Source: Haloglomus irregulare
GTDB taxonomy: Archaea > Halobacteriota > Halobacteria > Halobacteriales > Haloarculaceae
Assembly (NCBI RefSeq): GCF_007421925.1
Contig: NZ_QMDX01000001.1
Coordinates: 580,629-644,628 of the forward strand
Length of the DNA: 64,000 nucleotides
Direction of reading: 5' to 3'
In this document: positions 1 through 7,914 of the stretch, one piece after another
Position numbering within the stretch: position 1 is the stretch's first letter
How the letters are laid out: each line of letters starts with the position of its first letter
Position numbers and translations under genes: made by a program
Notes under the pieces: model-generated
What the model saw: the letters and a program-made list of their open reading frames with translations, nothing else
What the model was told of the DNA's origin: nothing
The model's database searches: none

Positions 1-78
1 CGCATCGCGTTCTGGCTCGTCTGCCTCGTGCTCGGCGGTCTGGCCGTCGTCGGGGGCCTGCTGGCCGGTGTCGTCTGA
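1..78 (+). CDS. C-terminal end of a membrane protein (partial)
   Basis: Frame 1 is open from the window edge to a TGA at 76-78 and encodes 25 residues, almost all hydrophobic, that read as one transmembrane helix (WLVCLVLGGLAVVGGLLAGV). The start lies outside the window, so no family can be named. It converges on the next gene, which is encoded on the other strand only 10 bases downstream. Confidence 0.6.
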   Translation, partial: RIAFWLVCLVLGGLAVVGGLLAGVV

Positions 79-88
79 GCGGCTGGCC

Positions 89-466
89 TCAGTCCGTCCG
101 TTCCCAGAGCAGCCGCGCCTCACCGTCCGGCGTCGGCACCGTGTTCTCGCGCTCGTCGTAGACGGTCCACTCCCCCGCGTCGACGCCGTTGCTGACGTCG
201 ATGATCTTGCAGACCGTCGGCTCCCCGGCGGTGCTCCACCAGCGGGTCGGCTCGGCGTAGCAGTAGAGCTTCGCGCCGTCGAAGACGATACTCTCGATGG
301 TGTAGCCGGTCACGCCGATGGCCTCCGTCCCGAGCCGGGCCTGCCGCTCGACGCCCATGTAGAGGTCGGTCACCCGCCCGTCCTCGGTCAGCGCGAGTCG
401 CAACCCGCCGTCGTGTTCCGTGACGTCGACGCTCGGCATGTTCGGAACGACGGGCGGCGTGTTCAT
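89..466 (-). CDS. Conserved hypothetical protein, 125 aa
   Basis: A soluble acidic protein of 125 residues. The reading frame extends further upstream, but the ATG at 466 (MNTPPVVPNMPSVDV) is preferred because codons before it are arginine-rich and unlike haloarchaeal protein. The sequence alternates short beta-like segments with charged turns and contains a WW pair and two Cys, but no motif I recognise. It is transcribed leftward, away from the small rightward gene starting at 559, and converges with the gene at the window edge. Function unknown; likely a haloarchaea-specific cytoplasmic protein. Confidence 0.7.
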   Translation of the reverse strand: MNTPPVVPNMPSVDVTEHDGGLRLALTEDGRVTDLYMGVERQARLGTEAIGVTGYTIESIVFDGAKLYCYAEPTRWWSTAGEPTVCKIIDVSNGVDAGEWTVYDERENTVPTPDGEARLLWERTD

Positions 467-558
467 AGTGTCTTGGCGCGGCGGCGCTCGGCCGGCCCCG
501 TCGCCGGCCGCCGCCGGGAGTCGCTGGGTATTCCAGCCTCCAGCCCGAATCCCTGGCA

Positions 559-783
559 ATGCAGGATGCCTACAAGGAGTTGATGTTCCGCAGCTTCAAG
601 GACGCGATGGATATCGTCGCCGACTACAATGAGTGGGCCGGGGACGCCTTCGACGAGCAGGTCCCGGTCCCGCCGCAGGCGGTGCCACAGGTCGCGATGG
701 CGCTCTACCAGAGTCGGATCCGCGAGCGGGTCGGGAACGGGAGCCTCGATTTCCCCGAGTTCGACGGTCGGATGTACGAGTGA
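559..783 (+). CDS. Small conserved hypothetical protein, 74 aa
   Basis: 74 residues from ATG, acidic and mainly helical (QDAYKELMFRSFKDAMDIVA near the N-terminus, then a proline-rich PVPPQAVPQ linker and a second helix). No Cys pairs, no signal peptide and no membrane segment. Its composition fits a real haloarchaeal protein. It is divergent from the gene at 89-466, with about 90 bases between the starts that must hold both promoters. No function can be assigned. Confidence 0.65.
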   Translation: MQDAYKELMFRSFKDAMDIVADYNEWAGDAFDEQVPVPPQAVPQVAMALYQSRIRERVGNGSLDFPEFDGRMYE

Positions 784-784
784 T

Positions 785-917
785 CTAGTTCTCGCGGCGA
801 CGGCGCGTCAGGAGGAGGAAGCCGGCAAGCAACGCGACCGTGCCAGCGACGGCACCGAAGCCACAAGAGTGACCTGATTCTCCCGGAACCGGTGCAACGC
901 CGGACAGTAACAGTCAA
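785..917 (-). pseudogene. Remnant of a surface-protein C-terminus with a CGF-type sorting tail
   Basis: On the minus strand the frame ending in TAG at 785-787 reads a short linker, then GESGHSCGFGAVAGTVAL, more hydrophobic residues and a final cluster of four Arg followed by Glu-Asn. This is the layout of haloarchaeal PGF-CTERM tails: tripartite motif, transmembrane helix, Arg cluster, processed by archaeosortase A. The motif position has Cys-Gly-Phe instead of Pro-Gly-Phe. An in-frame TGA at about 915-917 cuts the frame and no signal-peptide gene is joined to it, so this is a leftover 3' end of a surface protein rather than a gene. Confidence 0.5.
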
Positions 918-924
918 CCCGGGA

Positions 925-1417
925 TTCAAACGTCGAGTCCGACAGGTTTGCCCTGCTCCCACTCGACAGCAAGGACAACCCCCTGGAGCGATTCGGGTCG
1001 CTGTTCTGCGACAGCAAGCGGGTGTGAATCGATGAACTGCGCCCGCTGGTGCTCGACAGCCGTCGCCTCATCGTTCACCTGCAGGTGTACCGGCCCGGGG
1101 TCATCGTGTGTATCGTCCTGATGCCACCCGACGAGTAGCCCCCGCTCCGGTTCGATCCAGTCGAGCTAGTAGTATTCGGACGGCTTAGGGGTTTGCAGCC
1201 GGAATCCGATCTCGACCCGCGAAGTCGTCACCGGGTACTCCGTATCCCCGGGGACCTGCCGGGAATCTACCTCGCCGACGACCCGGTATGGGCCTGCTTC
1301 CCGCGGTTCAGCACGCCGACGACGGACGTTCTCGAACGTCCCGCTGAGACGATTCTCGACGCGGTCGTGGAGGCGCTTGCTCCGTAGATCTGCCCGATTT
1401 GCGAGGAAAACGAGCAT
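925..1417 (-). pseudogene. TumE-like partner protein of HTH module 1, interrupted by TAG
   Basis: Reading from ATG at 1417, 163 codons run to TGA at 925 with one in-frame TAG at 1166-1168, in the segment SEYY-stop-LDWIEPERG. The same protein occurs at 55,023-57,421, where the matching segment is EYYRINWIEPER, so the stop replaces a sense codon. Shared blocks are the N-terminus MLVFLANR and a His/Asp-rich block WHQDDTHDDPGPVHLQVND. I infer a relative of TumE-type toxins (DUF6516) because of the WxxDDxH...H block and the HTH partner. It starts inside the stop of the HTH gene (TGATG), so the two were translationally coupled. Translation today would end after about 83 residues. Confidence 0.6.
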
Positions 1418-1956
1418 CAGGCGAATCTCGAGGACGTGTCGGTCCCCGGTGAAGAGAGTTCGACGACAGCATCGTACAGGTGGAGGGCGTGTTTCACGAG
1501 CCCGAGTTCCGTGTTGATGGCCTCCCACGTAGCGACCACGTTGCGACGCCCGCGGAGCTCCGCAGCCGAGAGCTCCTCGCTAGCGAGCCGTTCCCGGAAC
1601 TCCTCCAGCGACCTGACATCGAACTCCGGCATCAAATCCTCCCGCTCTTCCTTCAGCTCCGTGAGCTGCTGCTCCAGCTCGTCGCGTGAGTTTGCGGCGA
1701 TCAGGTCGGTCACCTCGTCGAGGAGCATCCGCACGGGGTTCAGGTCGTACGCCTTCGTCCCATCGACGGTTGTCTCGGTTACCCAGTCGTCGCTCCGTAG
1801 TCGTTGGAACTCATCGTTGGCTGTTGCGCGGGAGACGTCCGCCCGGTCTGTGATTTCCTGCACCGGCGTTGGTTCGTCCAGCAGCTCGATGACGTGCCGG
1901 ACGCGCTCGCGTCCACTCGTACTCTCCGTCCACGACCCCTGACTCGACTCCGCCAT
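1417..1956 (-). CDS. Winged-HTH protein of module 1 (TumA-like antitoxin candidate), 179 aa
   Basis: Start chosen at the ATG at 1956 (MAESSQGSWTES). Residues about 25-85 form a winged HTH (ITDRADVSRATANDEFQRL), followed by a helical region (LLDEVTDLIAANSRDELEQQ) and a C-terminal block ending KHALHLYDAVVEL. The protein at 57,442-57,993 matches it over its whole length, and the one at 4,052-4,621 has the same architecture. In all three loci the HTH gene lies directly upstream of a TumE-like gene, here overlapping it by one base. Role inferred: DNA-binding antitoxin and autorepressor. The gene is intact although its partner carries a stop codon. Confidence 0.75.
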   Translation of the reverse strand: MAESSQGSWTESTSGRERVRHVIELLDEPTPVQEITDRADVSRATANDEFQRLRSDDWVTETTVDGTKAYDLNPVRMLLDEVTDLIAANSRDELEQQLTELKEEREDLMPEFDVRSLEEFRERLASEELSAAELRGRRNVVATWEAINTELGLVKHALHLYDAVVELSSPGTDTSSRFA

Positions 1957-2220
1957 TGTACCGGCGATTGTGCTGAGTGGTTCAGATAATCTGCTTTCGC
2001 TCAAATATTTGCTGACGGGTGGTAGTAGATGGTCGTTGTGTCGAGAACTGAGGGGGAACGCGGTCTCAGCAGCGCTCATCGGAGTTGCGACATCGGCGCT
2101 CGTCCACTGCTGAAGCCAGATCTCTTCGAGAGGGTCGCCTCGCTAACGACCCACTCGCGGCACTACCGAATTGGAAGTGTCGAAAGGGACAAGTCATCGT
2201 TGCAGTAACGATTACCGCGA

Positions 2221-3490
2221 TAGTAACCTTCCACGACAGAGAGGCCGAACTCGAGGTGCTCGAAACCGCCGTCGAATCGTCCGGCCACGACCTGTACGTG
2301 GTGTACGGCCGGCGCCGCGTGGGCAAGACGGAACTGCTCAAACGGTTCTGTGTCGACCGACCCCATATCTACTTCTTGCCGGCACGGGGGGCAGAAGCCA
2401 GACAGCGGGAGAAGTTCGTCGAACAGATTGCTGGCCATTTCGACGAGCGTGTCCCCCGTATCGACGGATGGGACGAGGCGTTCGAACATCCGGGCGGGAA
2501 ACTCGGCGAGGAGGAGTTCGTGGTGGTCATCGACGAGTTCCCGTACCTCGTCGGGGAGAACGGCTCGGTCCCGTCGTGCGTCCAGTCGTTCACGGACGAG
2601 CAACTCCAGCAGACCGAGTCGATGGTCGTCCGCTGTGGGTCGGGCGTGAGCACCATGGAATCGGAGGTGTTCGGACACGAGAGTCCGCTCTACGGGCGTC
2701 GGACCGGGCAGATCGATCTCCAACCGTTCAGTTTCGGGCAGGCCCGCGAAGCGATCGCGACCGGCTATACGACACCGAATGAGGTCGCAGGAGCGACGGC
2801 CGTCGATTCCGGCCCCCTCTCGAAGTACCTCCGGACGCTACAGCGACTGCGCCTGGTTGAGCGTGAGGTGCCAGTCACGGCATCCCAACAGAAATCGAAG
2901 CGGTCGCGCTACCGTGTCGCCGAGAGTTCCTCCGGTTCTGGTTCCGCTACGTCGAACCGAATCGGTCGAGTATCGAGGAAGCACCCGAGATGGTGTACGA
3001 AGGGACGATCGAACCGAGCCTCCCGGACCACGTTGCGACGACGTTCGAGGACGTGTGTCTCGAAGCCGCCTGGGAGGCCGTCCGCCGGGGCCGATCCGAC
3101 CCGTACTCCGAGATCGGCCGCTGGTGGTACGGTGAAGACGAGATCGACATCGTCGGACTGGCCCCGAGCGACGACCGCATCCTCCTCTCGGAGTGCACGT
3201 GGACAGCGGCGCCCGTCGGGCACGACCTCGTTGCTACTCTCGAGGGGAAGGCGGAACGCGTCCGATGGGGCCCAGCAGATTGGGACGAGCGATTCGCGCT
3301 CTTCTCGCGGAGCGGGTTCGCCGATGGGCTGACTGACCACCTCGGGGAGGAGTGGTCGCTCTTCGGGGTGGAGGAACTCGCGGAACTCTTCGGCGCACCA
3401 TCGAGGTGGGTCGGAGCTGGGTCGCCCTCGCCGATACGGTGGACCTACTCGTTTTCCACGTCGGCTTCGGCGTCCGCTTGGGATTCATGA
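2221..3490 (+). pseudogene. Archaeal P-loop ATPase with nuclease-like C-terminus, decayed
   Basis: The 5' part encodes a P-loop (YGRRRVGKTELL) and a Walker B (VVVIDEFPYLV) like the intact ATPase at 47,972-49,357. Compared with it, about 90 residues are missing after the block LQPFSFGQAREAI, where the text jumps to the winged-helix part (LQRLRLVEREVPVT). A one-base frameshift near 2,921-2,927 then moves the C-terminal half (FLRFWFRYVEPNR onward, GRWWYGEDEIDIVGL) into another frame. The position that reads GECK in the intact paralogue reads SECT here, so the PD-(D/E)XK-type lysine is lost as well. No convincing start codon is left. Family: archaeal ATPases with a DUF234-like C-terminus. Confidence 0.7.
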
Positions 3491-3540
3491 TTCACTGATT
3501 CCGCAGAGGTAGCTTCCCCATCGGTGGAATCAGTGTCGAA
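3238..3540. repeat. 300-bp direct repeat, left copy
   Basis: This stretch matches 4,767-5,069 at a constant offset of 1,529 bases with no net indel. Identity is high over the first 250 bases and weaker at the end. It carries the 3' end of the ATPase frame (rightward) and, on the minus strand, the last codons of the coiled-coil gene at 4,974 (QADAEADVENE then stop). The pair therefore brackets the HTH/TumE-like module at 3,622-4,621. Confidence 0.8.
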
Positions 3541-3621
3541 TCTCCTGTACGGAGAGAGCAAGGGGACTGCAAACGCCAATATCCCAACACTCGGGACTCC
3601 TCCATCGGGCAGAGGGAGCTG

Positions 3622-4059
3622 TCACTCGTCCCAGAATGCTTCGATTCGTTCGTCGAGACGGGTGAGTACGGTGGCGAGTACGTCCCGCCATTCGTCCGGG
3701 TAGTCCCTGTTCTCGCCCGGTGTCGGCGCATCCGGTGGCGGGTGGAAGTGCTCGCGGGTGTTGTGGTCGTTCGGGTGACGGTCCCAGCGGCACTCCCAGG
3801 ATTCTCCCGTCCGGTATTGCTCTGCGTAATGGATGCTGAAGTCGTCCGTCTGGAACCACCGAACCCGAAGTGACGCACGCGTGACCCCGTCGGGAAAGTA
3901 CCCGAGGTCGTAGTCCGCGACGACGGCATTCGGTGCATACGTGGGGCGCGTTTGGATATCGTCGAAGCGGGCGCTTCGAGTGAGGTGTGCGGCGATCCGG
4001 TCGAGAAGTTCAGCATCGATCGGGCCGGTGCGGGGTGGGTCGTCCGCGTTGTCAGGCAT
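3622..4059 (-). CDS. TumE-like putative toxin of module 2, 145 aa (intact)
   Basis: 145 residues from ATG at 4059. After an acidic N-terminus it has a beta-rich middle (YAPNAVVADYDLGYFPDGVT) and a block rich in His, Asp and Trp (ECRWDRHPNDHNTREHFHPP), then a C-terminal helix. That block and the small size resemble the TumE (DUF6516) toxins of TumA-TumE systems; the assignment is by motif, not by search. The start overlaps the stop of the upstream HTH gene by 8 bases (ATGCCTGA), typical of toxin-antitoxin operons. It is the only one of three module copies whose toxin-like gene is uninterrupted. Whether it is toxic is not known. Confidence 0.65.
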   Translation of the reverse strand: MPDNADDPPRTGPIDAELLDRIAAHLTRSARFDDIQTRPTYAPNAVVADYDLGYFPDGVTRASLRVRWFQTDDFSIHYAEQYRTGESWECRWDRHPNDHNTREHFHPPPDAPTPGENRDYPDEWRDVLATVLTRLDERIEAFWDE

Positions 4060-4621
4060 CGATGTGGCCGGGGGTGCCACCGGCGGCTGGCCGGTCACGC
4101 CGCGCAGCGTCAAGGAGGGCCGCTCTGCGTTCGAGGGTTTCCCACTCGGAGAGTGCCTCCCACGCGTCTTCGGTTGCCATCTCCTGGCTGGCTTCGACGA
4201 GAGAGACGTCGTCGGGGTCGTCTGCGTCGAACTGCTCTCTGTAGTCGTCGATCTGGTCAATGGTGTCTGAAAGCGCCTCGACGATCTCCTGTTCGGAGTA
4301 GTCCTCGCGGATGCGGTCGATGCGTCGCCACTGGAAGTACGCGTCGTTGCGCTCGTATCGGACCGGGCGACCATCGTGACGGTGGACCAGTCCCATCTCG
4401 TCGAACCACTCCAGGTAGTCGCGTGCAGTCCCGGTATCGCAGTCAGCGAGAGCAGCGATATCGGATACCTTGATAGGGGTGTGAAGCCCGGTGACGACAT
4501 CGAGAAGTCGCCCGCGGATCGGTCCGCTCTTCAGCAGCGAGTCAGCCGACTCGAATTCGTCGAGGTCCGGCGGTGATTCGTCGCCGGTGTACGCGCCGTC
4601 CGGAATGTCAGTAATGTCCAC
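4052..4621 (-). CDS. Winged-HTH protein of module 2 (TumA-like antitoxin candidate), 189 aa
   Basis: Translation most likely begins at GTG 4621, preceded by a GAGGTG ribosome-binding sequence six bases upstream; the frame stays open further upstream but there it crosses the repeat. Residues about 35-100 form an HTH (VSDIAALADCDTGTARDYLE) with a wing, followed by a helical arm (RIREDYSEQEIVEALSDTID) and an acidic region (QFDADDPDDVS). The layout is that of the HTH proteins at 1,417 and 57,442, although sequence similarity is lower. It precedes and overlaps the TumE-like gene. An AT-rich box lies about 40 bases upstream, so the mRNA leader is short. Inferred role: antitoxin and autorepressor. 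Confidence 0.75.
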   Translation of the reverse strand: MDITDIPDGAYTGDESPPDLDEFESADSLLKSGPIRGRLLDVVTGLHTPIKVSDIAALADCDTGTARDYLEWFDEMGLVHRHDGRPVRYERNDAYFQWRRIDRIREDYSEQEIVEALSDTIDQIDDYREQFDADDPDDVSLVEASQEMATEDAWEALSEWETLERRAALLDAARRDRPAAGGTPGHIDA

Positions 4622-4659
4622 TCGTGACACCTCGTTGCCAGTAATGTAGGACTCGAAAC

Positions 4660-4670
4660 GAAATATACCT
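4660..4670 (-). promoter_or_regulatory. TATA-like box of the module 2 operon
   Basis: The minus strand reads AGGTATATTTCG here, the only AT-rich run upstream of the GTG at 4621. Its distance of about 40 bases fits an archaeal TATA box with a short leader. No clear inverted repeat for autoregulation is visible beside it. Confidence 0.4.
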
Positions 4671-4766
4671 GTCGCCCACTGAACTATTTCTGCTCTACGC
4701 GGCGTCATCGAGGACCCAAGCCCCTCGTTTCCGTACCTCACGGCCGACTGGCGGTGCTTCGCTGAG

Positions 4767-5069
4767 TCTCGAGGGGAAGGCGGAACACGTCCGACGAGGT
4801 CAGACCGATGGGGACGAACGATTCGCGCTCTTCTCGCGAAGCGGGTTCGCCGATGGGCTGACTGACGACCTCGGGGAGGAGTGGTCGCTCTTCGGGGTGG
4901 AGGACCTTGCGGGACTCTTCGACGCACCATCGAGGCGAGGCGGAGTTGAATCGCCGTCGCCGATGTAGTGGCCCTACTCGTTTTCCACGTCGGCTTCGGC
5001 GTCCGCTTGCGATTCCTGAACCGCGAATCCCTCGGGAGCGTCATCCTCGTCAGTCGAATCAGTGCCGAA
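4767..5069. repeat. 300-bp direct repeat, right copy
   Basis: Right partner of 3,238-3,540. It contains the true 3' end of the coiled-coil gene (4,974 onward) and, before it, a 3' fragment of the ATPase (frame SLEGKAEHVRRG to SPSPM then stop) that has no upstream part. The ATPase and coiled-coil genes were thus once convergent neighbours, and this junction was duplicated when the 1.2-kb module came to lie between the copies. Confidence 0.8.
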
Positions 5070-5990
5070 CATCCCACCATCATTCGCGGGCCGCACCGTG
5101 ACCGAAACATCCGCCCGGCCGTCGGCCTCCGTGACCGTCACGTCGGTCGGCACGTCGAACGCCCGGGCGAACCCCCCGGCGAGGAACGAGGCGACCGGGT
5201 GGTCGAACCGACCGACATCCCCGTACGCCGGGCCGGAGATGCCGACGGTCACGCGCTCGCGGCTGGCGTCCACGTCCGCGCCGTCGACGAGTTCGAACTG
5301 CTCGATGAGGCCGTCAGCGAGCTGCTCGGCCAGCGTCCCCGGCCGCTCCGCCAGCGGGCCGGTCAGCGAGCGCTCGAACTCCTCGAACAGCGTGTCGCCG
5401 GTCGGGACGAGCGCCAGCCCGCGGCTCGTCTCGCCGATGACGAACCCCGGGTCGAGAGCATCCTCCTTCGGAAGCGTCCCCGCGCCGTCCGCGTCGGCCT
5501 GCGGGACGTACAGCCGCACGTCGTCGGCCACCGCTCTCGGGACGTAGACGGGCTCGCCGAGCCCGAGGTCGTCGGCGAGGGCGCGACCGTTGTCCGCGAA
5601 CGCCCGATAGATCGCCTCGCCGACGCTGACGGCGATGAACCGCTCCGGCGTGAGGTAGTAGGTCAGCAGCGCGCCGAAGATGCCCGTCGCGCCGAGCGCG
5701 AACAGGACGGTCCGGGCGCCCGGGAAGAGGATACCTGCCCCGACCGCGACCGCGCCGACCAGAGCGAGGCCGAGCGCCGTCCGCCGGTAGTTGCTCCGGC
5801 GGGCTCGGGTGTACTCCTCACGGAGGCGGCGGTTCTCCTCGCGCAGCAGGTCGACCTGCGCGGCGAGCGTCACGCGGTCCGGGGTGGCCTCGTCGGCGCC
5901 GTCGCTGTCGGCAGCGGCTGGCTGCTCGGTCACGTCCGTGACGGCCTCCGACATGGCGTCGTTGTTGACCGGGTCGCCGTCCTGACGCAT
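4974..5990 (-). CDS. Membrane protein with N-terminal coiled coil, 338 aa
   Basis: Start at the ATG at 5990 (MRQDGDPVNN); further upstream only a TTG extends it. An acidic N-terminus is followed by a coiled coil (VDLLREENRRLREEYTRARR, about residues 46-65), two transmembrane helices (about 72-92 and 97-112, joined by GARTV), and a 220-residue soluble domain with a regular alpha/beta pattern. It ends in a low-complexity acidic tail (ESQADAEADVENE). This architecture is found in uncharacterised haloarchaeal proteins; I know no function. It sits alone, with the sulfatase upstream on the same strand, 54 bases from its stop codon to this start. The 3' end is inside the right direct repeat, and a ghost of its last codons remains at 3,448-3,540. 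Confidence 0.8.
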   Translation of the reverse strand: MRQDGDPVNNDAMSEAVTDVTEQPAAADSDGADEATPDRVTLAAQVDLLREENRRLREEYTRARRSNYRRTALGLALVGAVAVGAGILFPGARTVLFALGATGIFGALLTYYLTPERFIAVSVGEAIYRAFADNGRALADDLGLGEPVYVPRAVADDVRLYVPQADADGAGTLPKEDALDPGFVIGETSRGLALVPTGDTLFEEFERSLTGPLAERPGTLAEQLADGLIEQFELVDGADVDASRERVTVGISGPAYGDVGRFDHPVASFLAGGFARAFDVPTDVTVTEADGRADVSVTVRPANDGGMFGTDSTDEDDAPEGFAVQESQADAEADVENE

Positions 5991-6044
5991 AGTAGTTGGC
6001 AAACGGCCCGTATGACTTCTGACGACGACCGTCCCCCTCCGAAG

Positions 6045-7355
6045 TTAGTAGTAGCCGAGTGCGGCGAGCTGGTCCTTGGTCCGGTCCGTAACGGCCTGGC
6101 CCTCACGCGGCTCACGAACCGTCGCCGTACTGCCGGTGAACGCGGCGTCGACGGCCGCTCGGTCGGTCGAACTGGTGGCCTCGATGTGGCCTGCGCGGCG
6201 AATCAGTGAGTCAGCACTCTCCTCTCCCCAGTAGTACCGCTTGCGAACGGCGGGTCCTTCGGCGTTCGTGTAGACACAGCGACTCGGTGCGGTGTACGGA
6301 TCGATCGGATCGCAGTGTCGCGCGAAGCGGTCGCGCAGATCGCCGGTCACCGGCTGTTTCGTCGCGACGACGGTCTCAGCTTTGAACCCCTGCTCGGGGG
6401 GCCGTCCGTCCGCCCAGCCACGTGCGACCGCGGGGAACCGCGTGAGCGCGGCGGGGTCGTGAATCCGCTCGCCGTCGGCACCGCCCGGCGGCCGGACGAG
6501 GAGCGGCACGTGGAGCAGTTCCTCGTGCATCGGGACGATATGGGCGACCGCAGGCGGTTCGCCGGCGAGTCGGCCCGGCTCCCCGAACCCCTCCCCGTGG
6601 TCGCCACAGATCACCACCAGCGTCTCGTCGAGGACGCCGTCGGCCCGGAGCCGCTCCACGACACGCTCAAGGATCGCGTCGGTCTGGCGGATCCCACCGT
6701 CGTAGAGCGATTCGAGGCCGGCGAGCTGCCAGTACGGGCGCTCCCCACTGTGGAAGGCCCACTCCCAGCGCACGTCGAGCTCGGACTGCAACGCACGAGC
6801 CCGGTCGTCGCCCCACAGGTCGAACGCCTCCCGAGGCTCGTATGGTCGGTGTGCGTCCATGAGGTTCAGGCAGGCCGCCCAGGGCCCATCGCTGTCGCGC
6901 CGCCACTCAGTGAATCCGTCCGCGTAGTAGAACCCGTCCGGCCCGTGGTTGATCGCCGCGGTGTCGTAGCGATCGGGCGGCGCGTCCGGAACGTCTACGA
7001 CCGTCCGGAACGCCGCGCTGAGGCCGAAGGCGTCCCCGGTGAGGAACCCGTTCTCGGAGAACACCCCGGTCGCGTAGCCGGCGGCGGCCAGGTCGTCGAA
7101 AACGGTGTTCCCGGGGCGCAAGGCGTCGTGAACGGTGACGCCGTGTTCATGCGTCTCGAGTCCGGTGAGGAGGCTGACGTGACTGGGCAGCGACCAGTTC
7201 GATGGGGCCCGCGCCTGCGTGTAGGTCCGGGCCTCGGTCGCGAACCGGTCGAGGAACGGTGTCGTCGCCCGTGGCGCGCCGTGTAGCGAACAGTTCATCG
7301 CCCGCACCGAGTCGAGAACCACGAGCAGCACGTTCGGTCGGGATTCGCTTCCCAT
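6045..7355 (-). CDS. Sulfatase / alkaline-phosphatase superfamily protein, 436 aa
   Basis: The N-terminus has the metal-binding start of the sulfatase fold (NVLLVVLDSVRAMNCSLHG, residues about 8-26), followed by the catalytic region SNWSLPSHVSLLTG, where the usual Cys-x-Pro-Ser-Arg is Ser-x-Pro-Ser-His. The second metal motif is CGDHGEGFGE near residue 250. Length and order fit the haloarchaeal sulfatase-like group found in surface glycan or lipid modification. With Ser and His in the active-site signature it may act on phosphate or phosphonate esters rather than sulfate; that is inference. No signal peptide, so cytoplasmic. An AT-rich stretch at 7,385-7,400 (ACTATCAAATACTAG) is the likely promoter. 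Confidence 0.85.
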   Translation of the reverse strand: MGSESRPNVLLVVLDSVRAMNCSLHGAPRATTPFLDRFATEARTYTQARAPSNWSLPSHVSLLTGLETHEHGVTVHDALRPGNTVFDDLAAAGYATGVFSENGFLTGDAFGLSAAFRTVVDVPDAPPDRYDTAAINHGPDGFYYADGFTEWRRDSDGPWAACLNLMDAHRPYEPREAFDLWGDDRARALQSELDVRWEWAFHSGERPYWQLAGLESLYDGGIRQTDAILERVVERLRADGVLDETLVVICGDHGEGFGEPGRLAGEPPAVAHIVPMHEELLHVPLLVRPPGGADGERIHDPAALTRFPAVARGWADGRPPEQGFKAETVVATKQPVTGDLRDRFARHCDPIDPYTAPSRCVYTNAEGPAVRKRYYWGEESADSLIRRAGHIEATSSTDRAAVDAAFTGSTATVREPREGQAVTDRTKDQLAALGYY

Positions 7356-7914
7356 GGTCGAACGCAGAGCCCCGCGGTATTGAAACTATCAAATACTAGT
7401 TTATTTGCGTGCAGTTCCCTTCGGTGGGGTCTGTACTATTATTGAACAATATTGAGGCGTTGCAGTAGTGTCGAACAGGACCAGCGTATCCGACCGAGCC
7501 TGAACCACGTGGCGATTCTATCAGTGACGGGGCAGTCGGGTAGTACTGATAGTGGCGGGTCGCGAGTACGCGACGGATCGAGTTCGGGTCGTTTGGCCCG
7601 GTCAGACCGCGTCGTGGCTGGGACCGGAACGACCGAACCGTACTGGGTGAGGGGGAGCGGGGGAGCACCGCTCCTCCGATGGATGGGATCCACATTCGGG
7701 CACGGCGAACCAGCAGACACACGTCCTGACGCGAGTCCGCCCCGAATCGGTGTGTAGCACGGCGGACAGGCCGGATGTGGTCGAGACGGGGGATGTGCCG
7801 TTTGGACACCCCCGGTGTTCAGGCGAGTTCCGGCCCAGCAACCTCTCCAACGCCGGCCTCGCGGACGCCGACCTCCCCGACGGCACTGAACGGTGGCCGC
7901 AACGCGTCGCCCCG
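7356..7914. other. Non-coding stretch between sulfatase and MATE remnant
   Basis: The first 90 bases are AT-rich and hold the sulfatase promoter. After that, frames on both strands are open by chance only, rich in Arg, Ser and Pro. From about 7,800 to 7,900 a rightward frame reads NLSNAGLADADLPDG, which resembles pentapeptide repeats but is too short to call. Nothing else recognisable. Confidence 0.4.

Noticed and set aside
7800-7900. Pentapeptide-repeat gene (NLSNAGLADADLP)
   Set aside because: Only about three repeat units, no flanking repeats and no start; likely chance or a tiny remnant.
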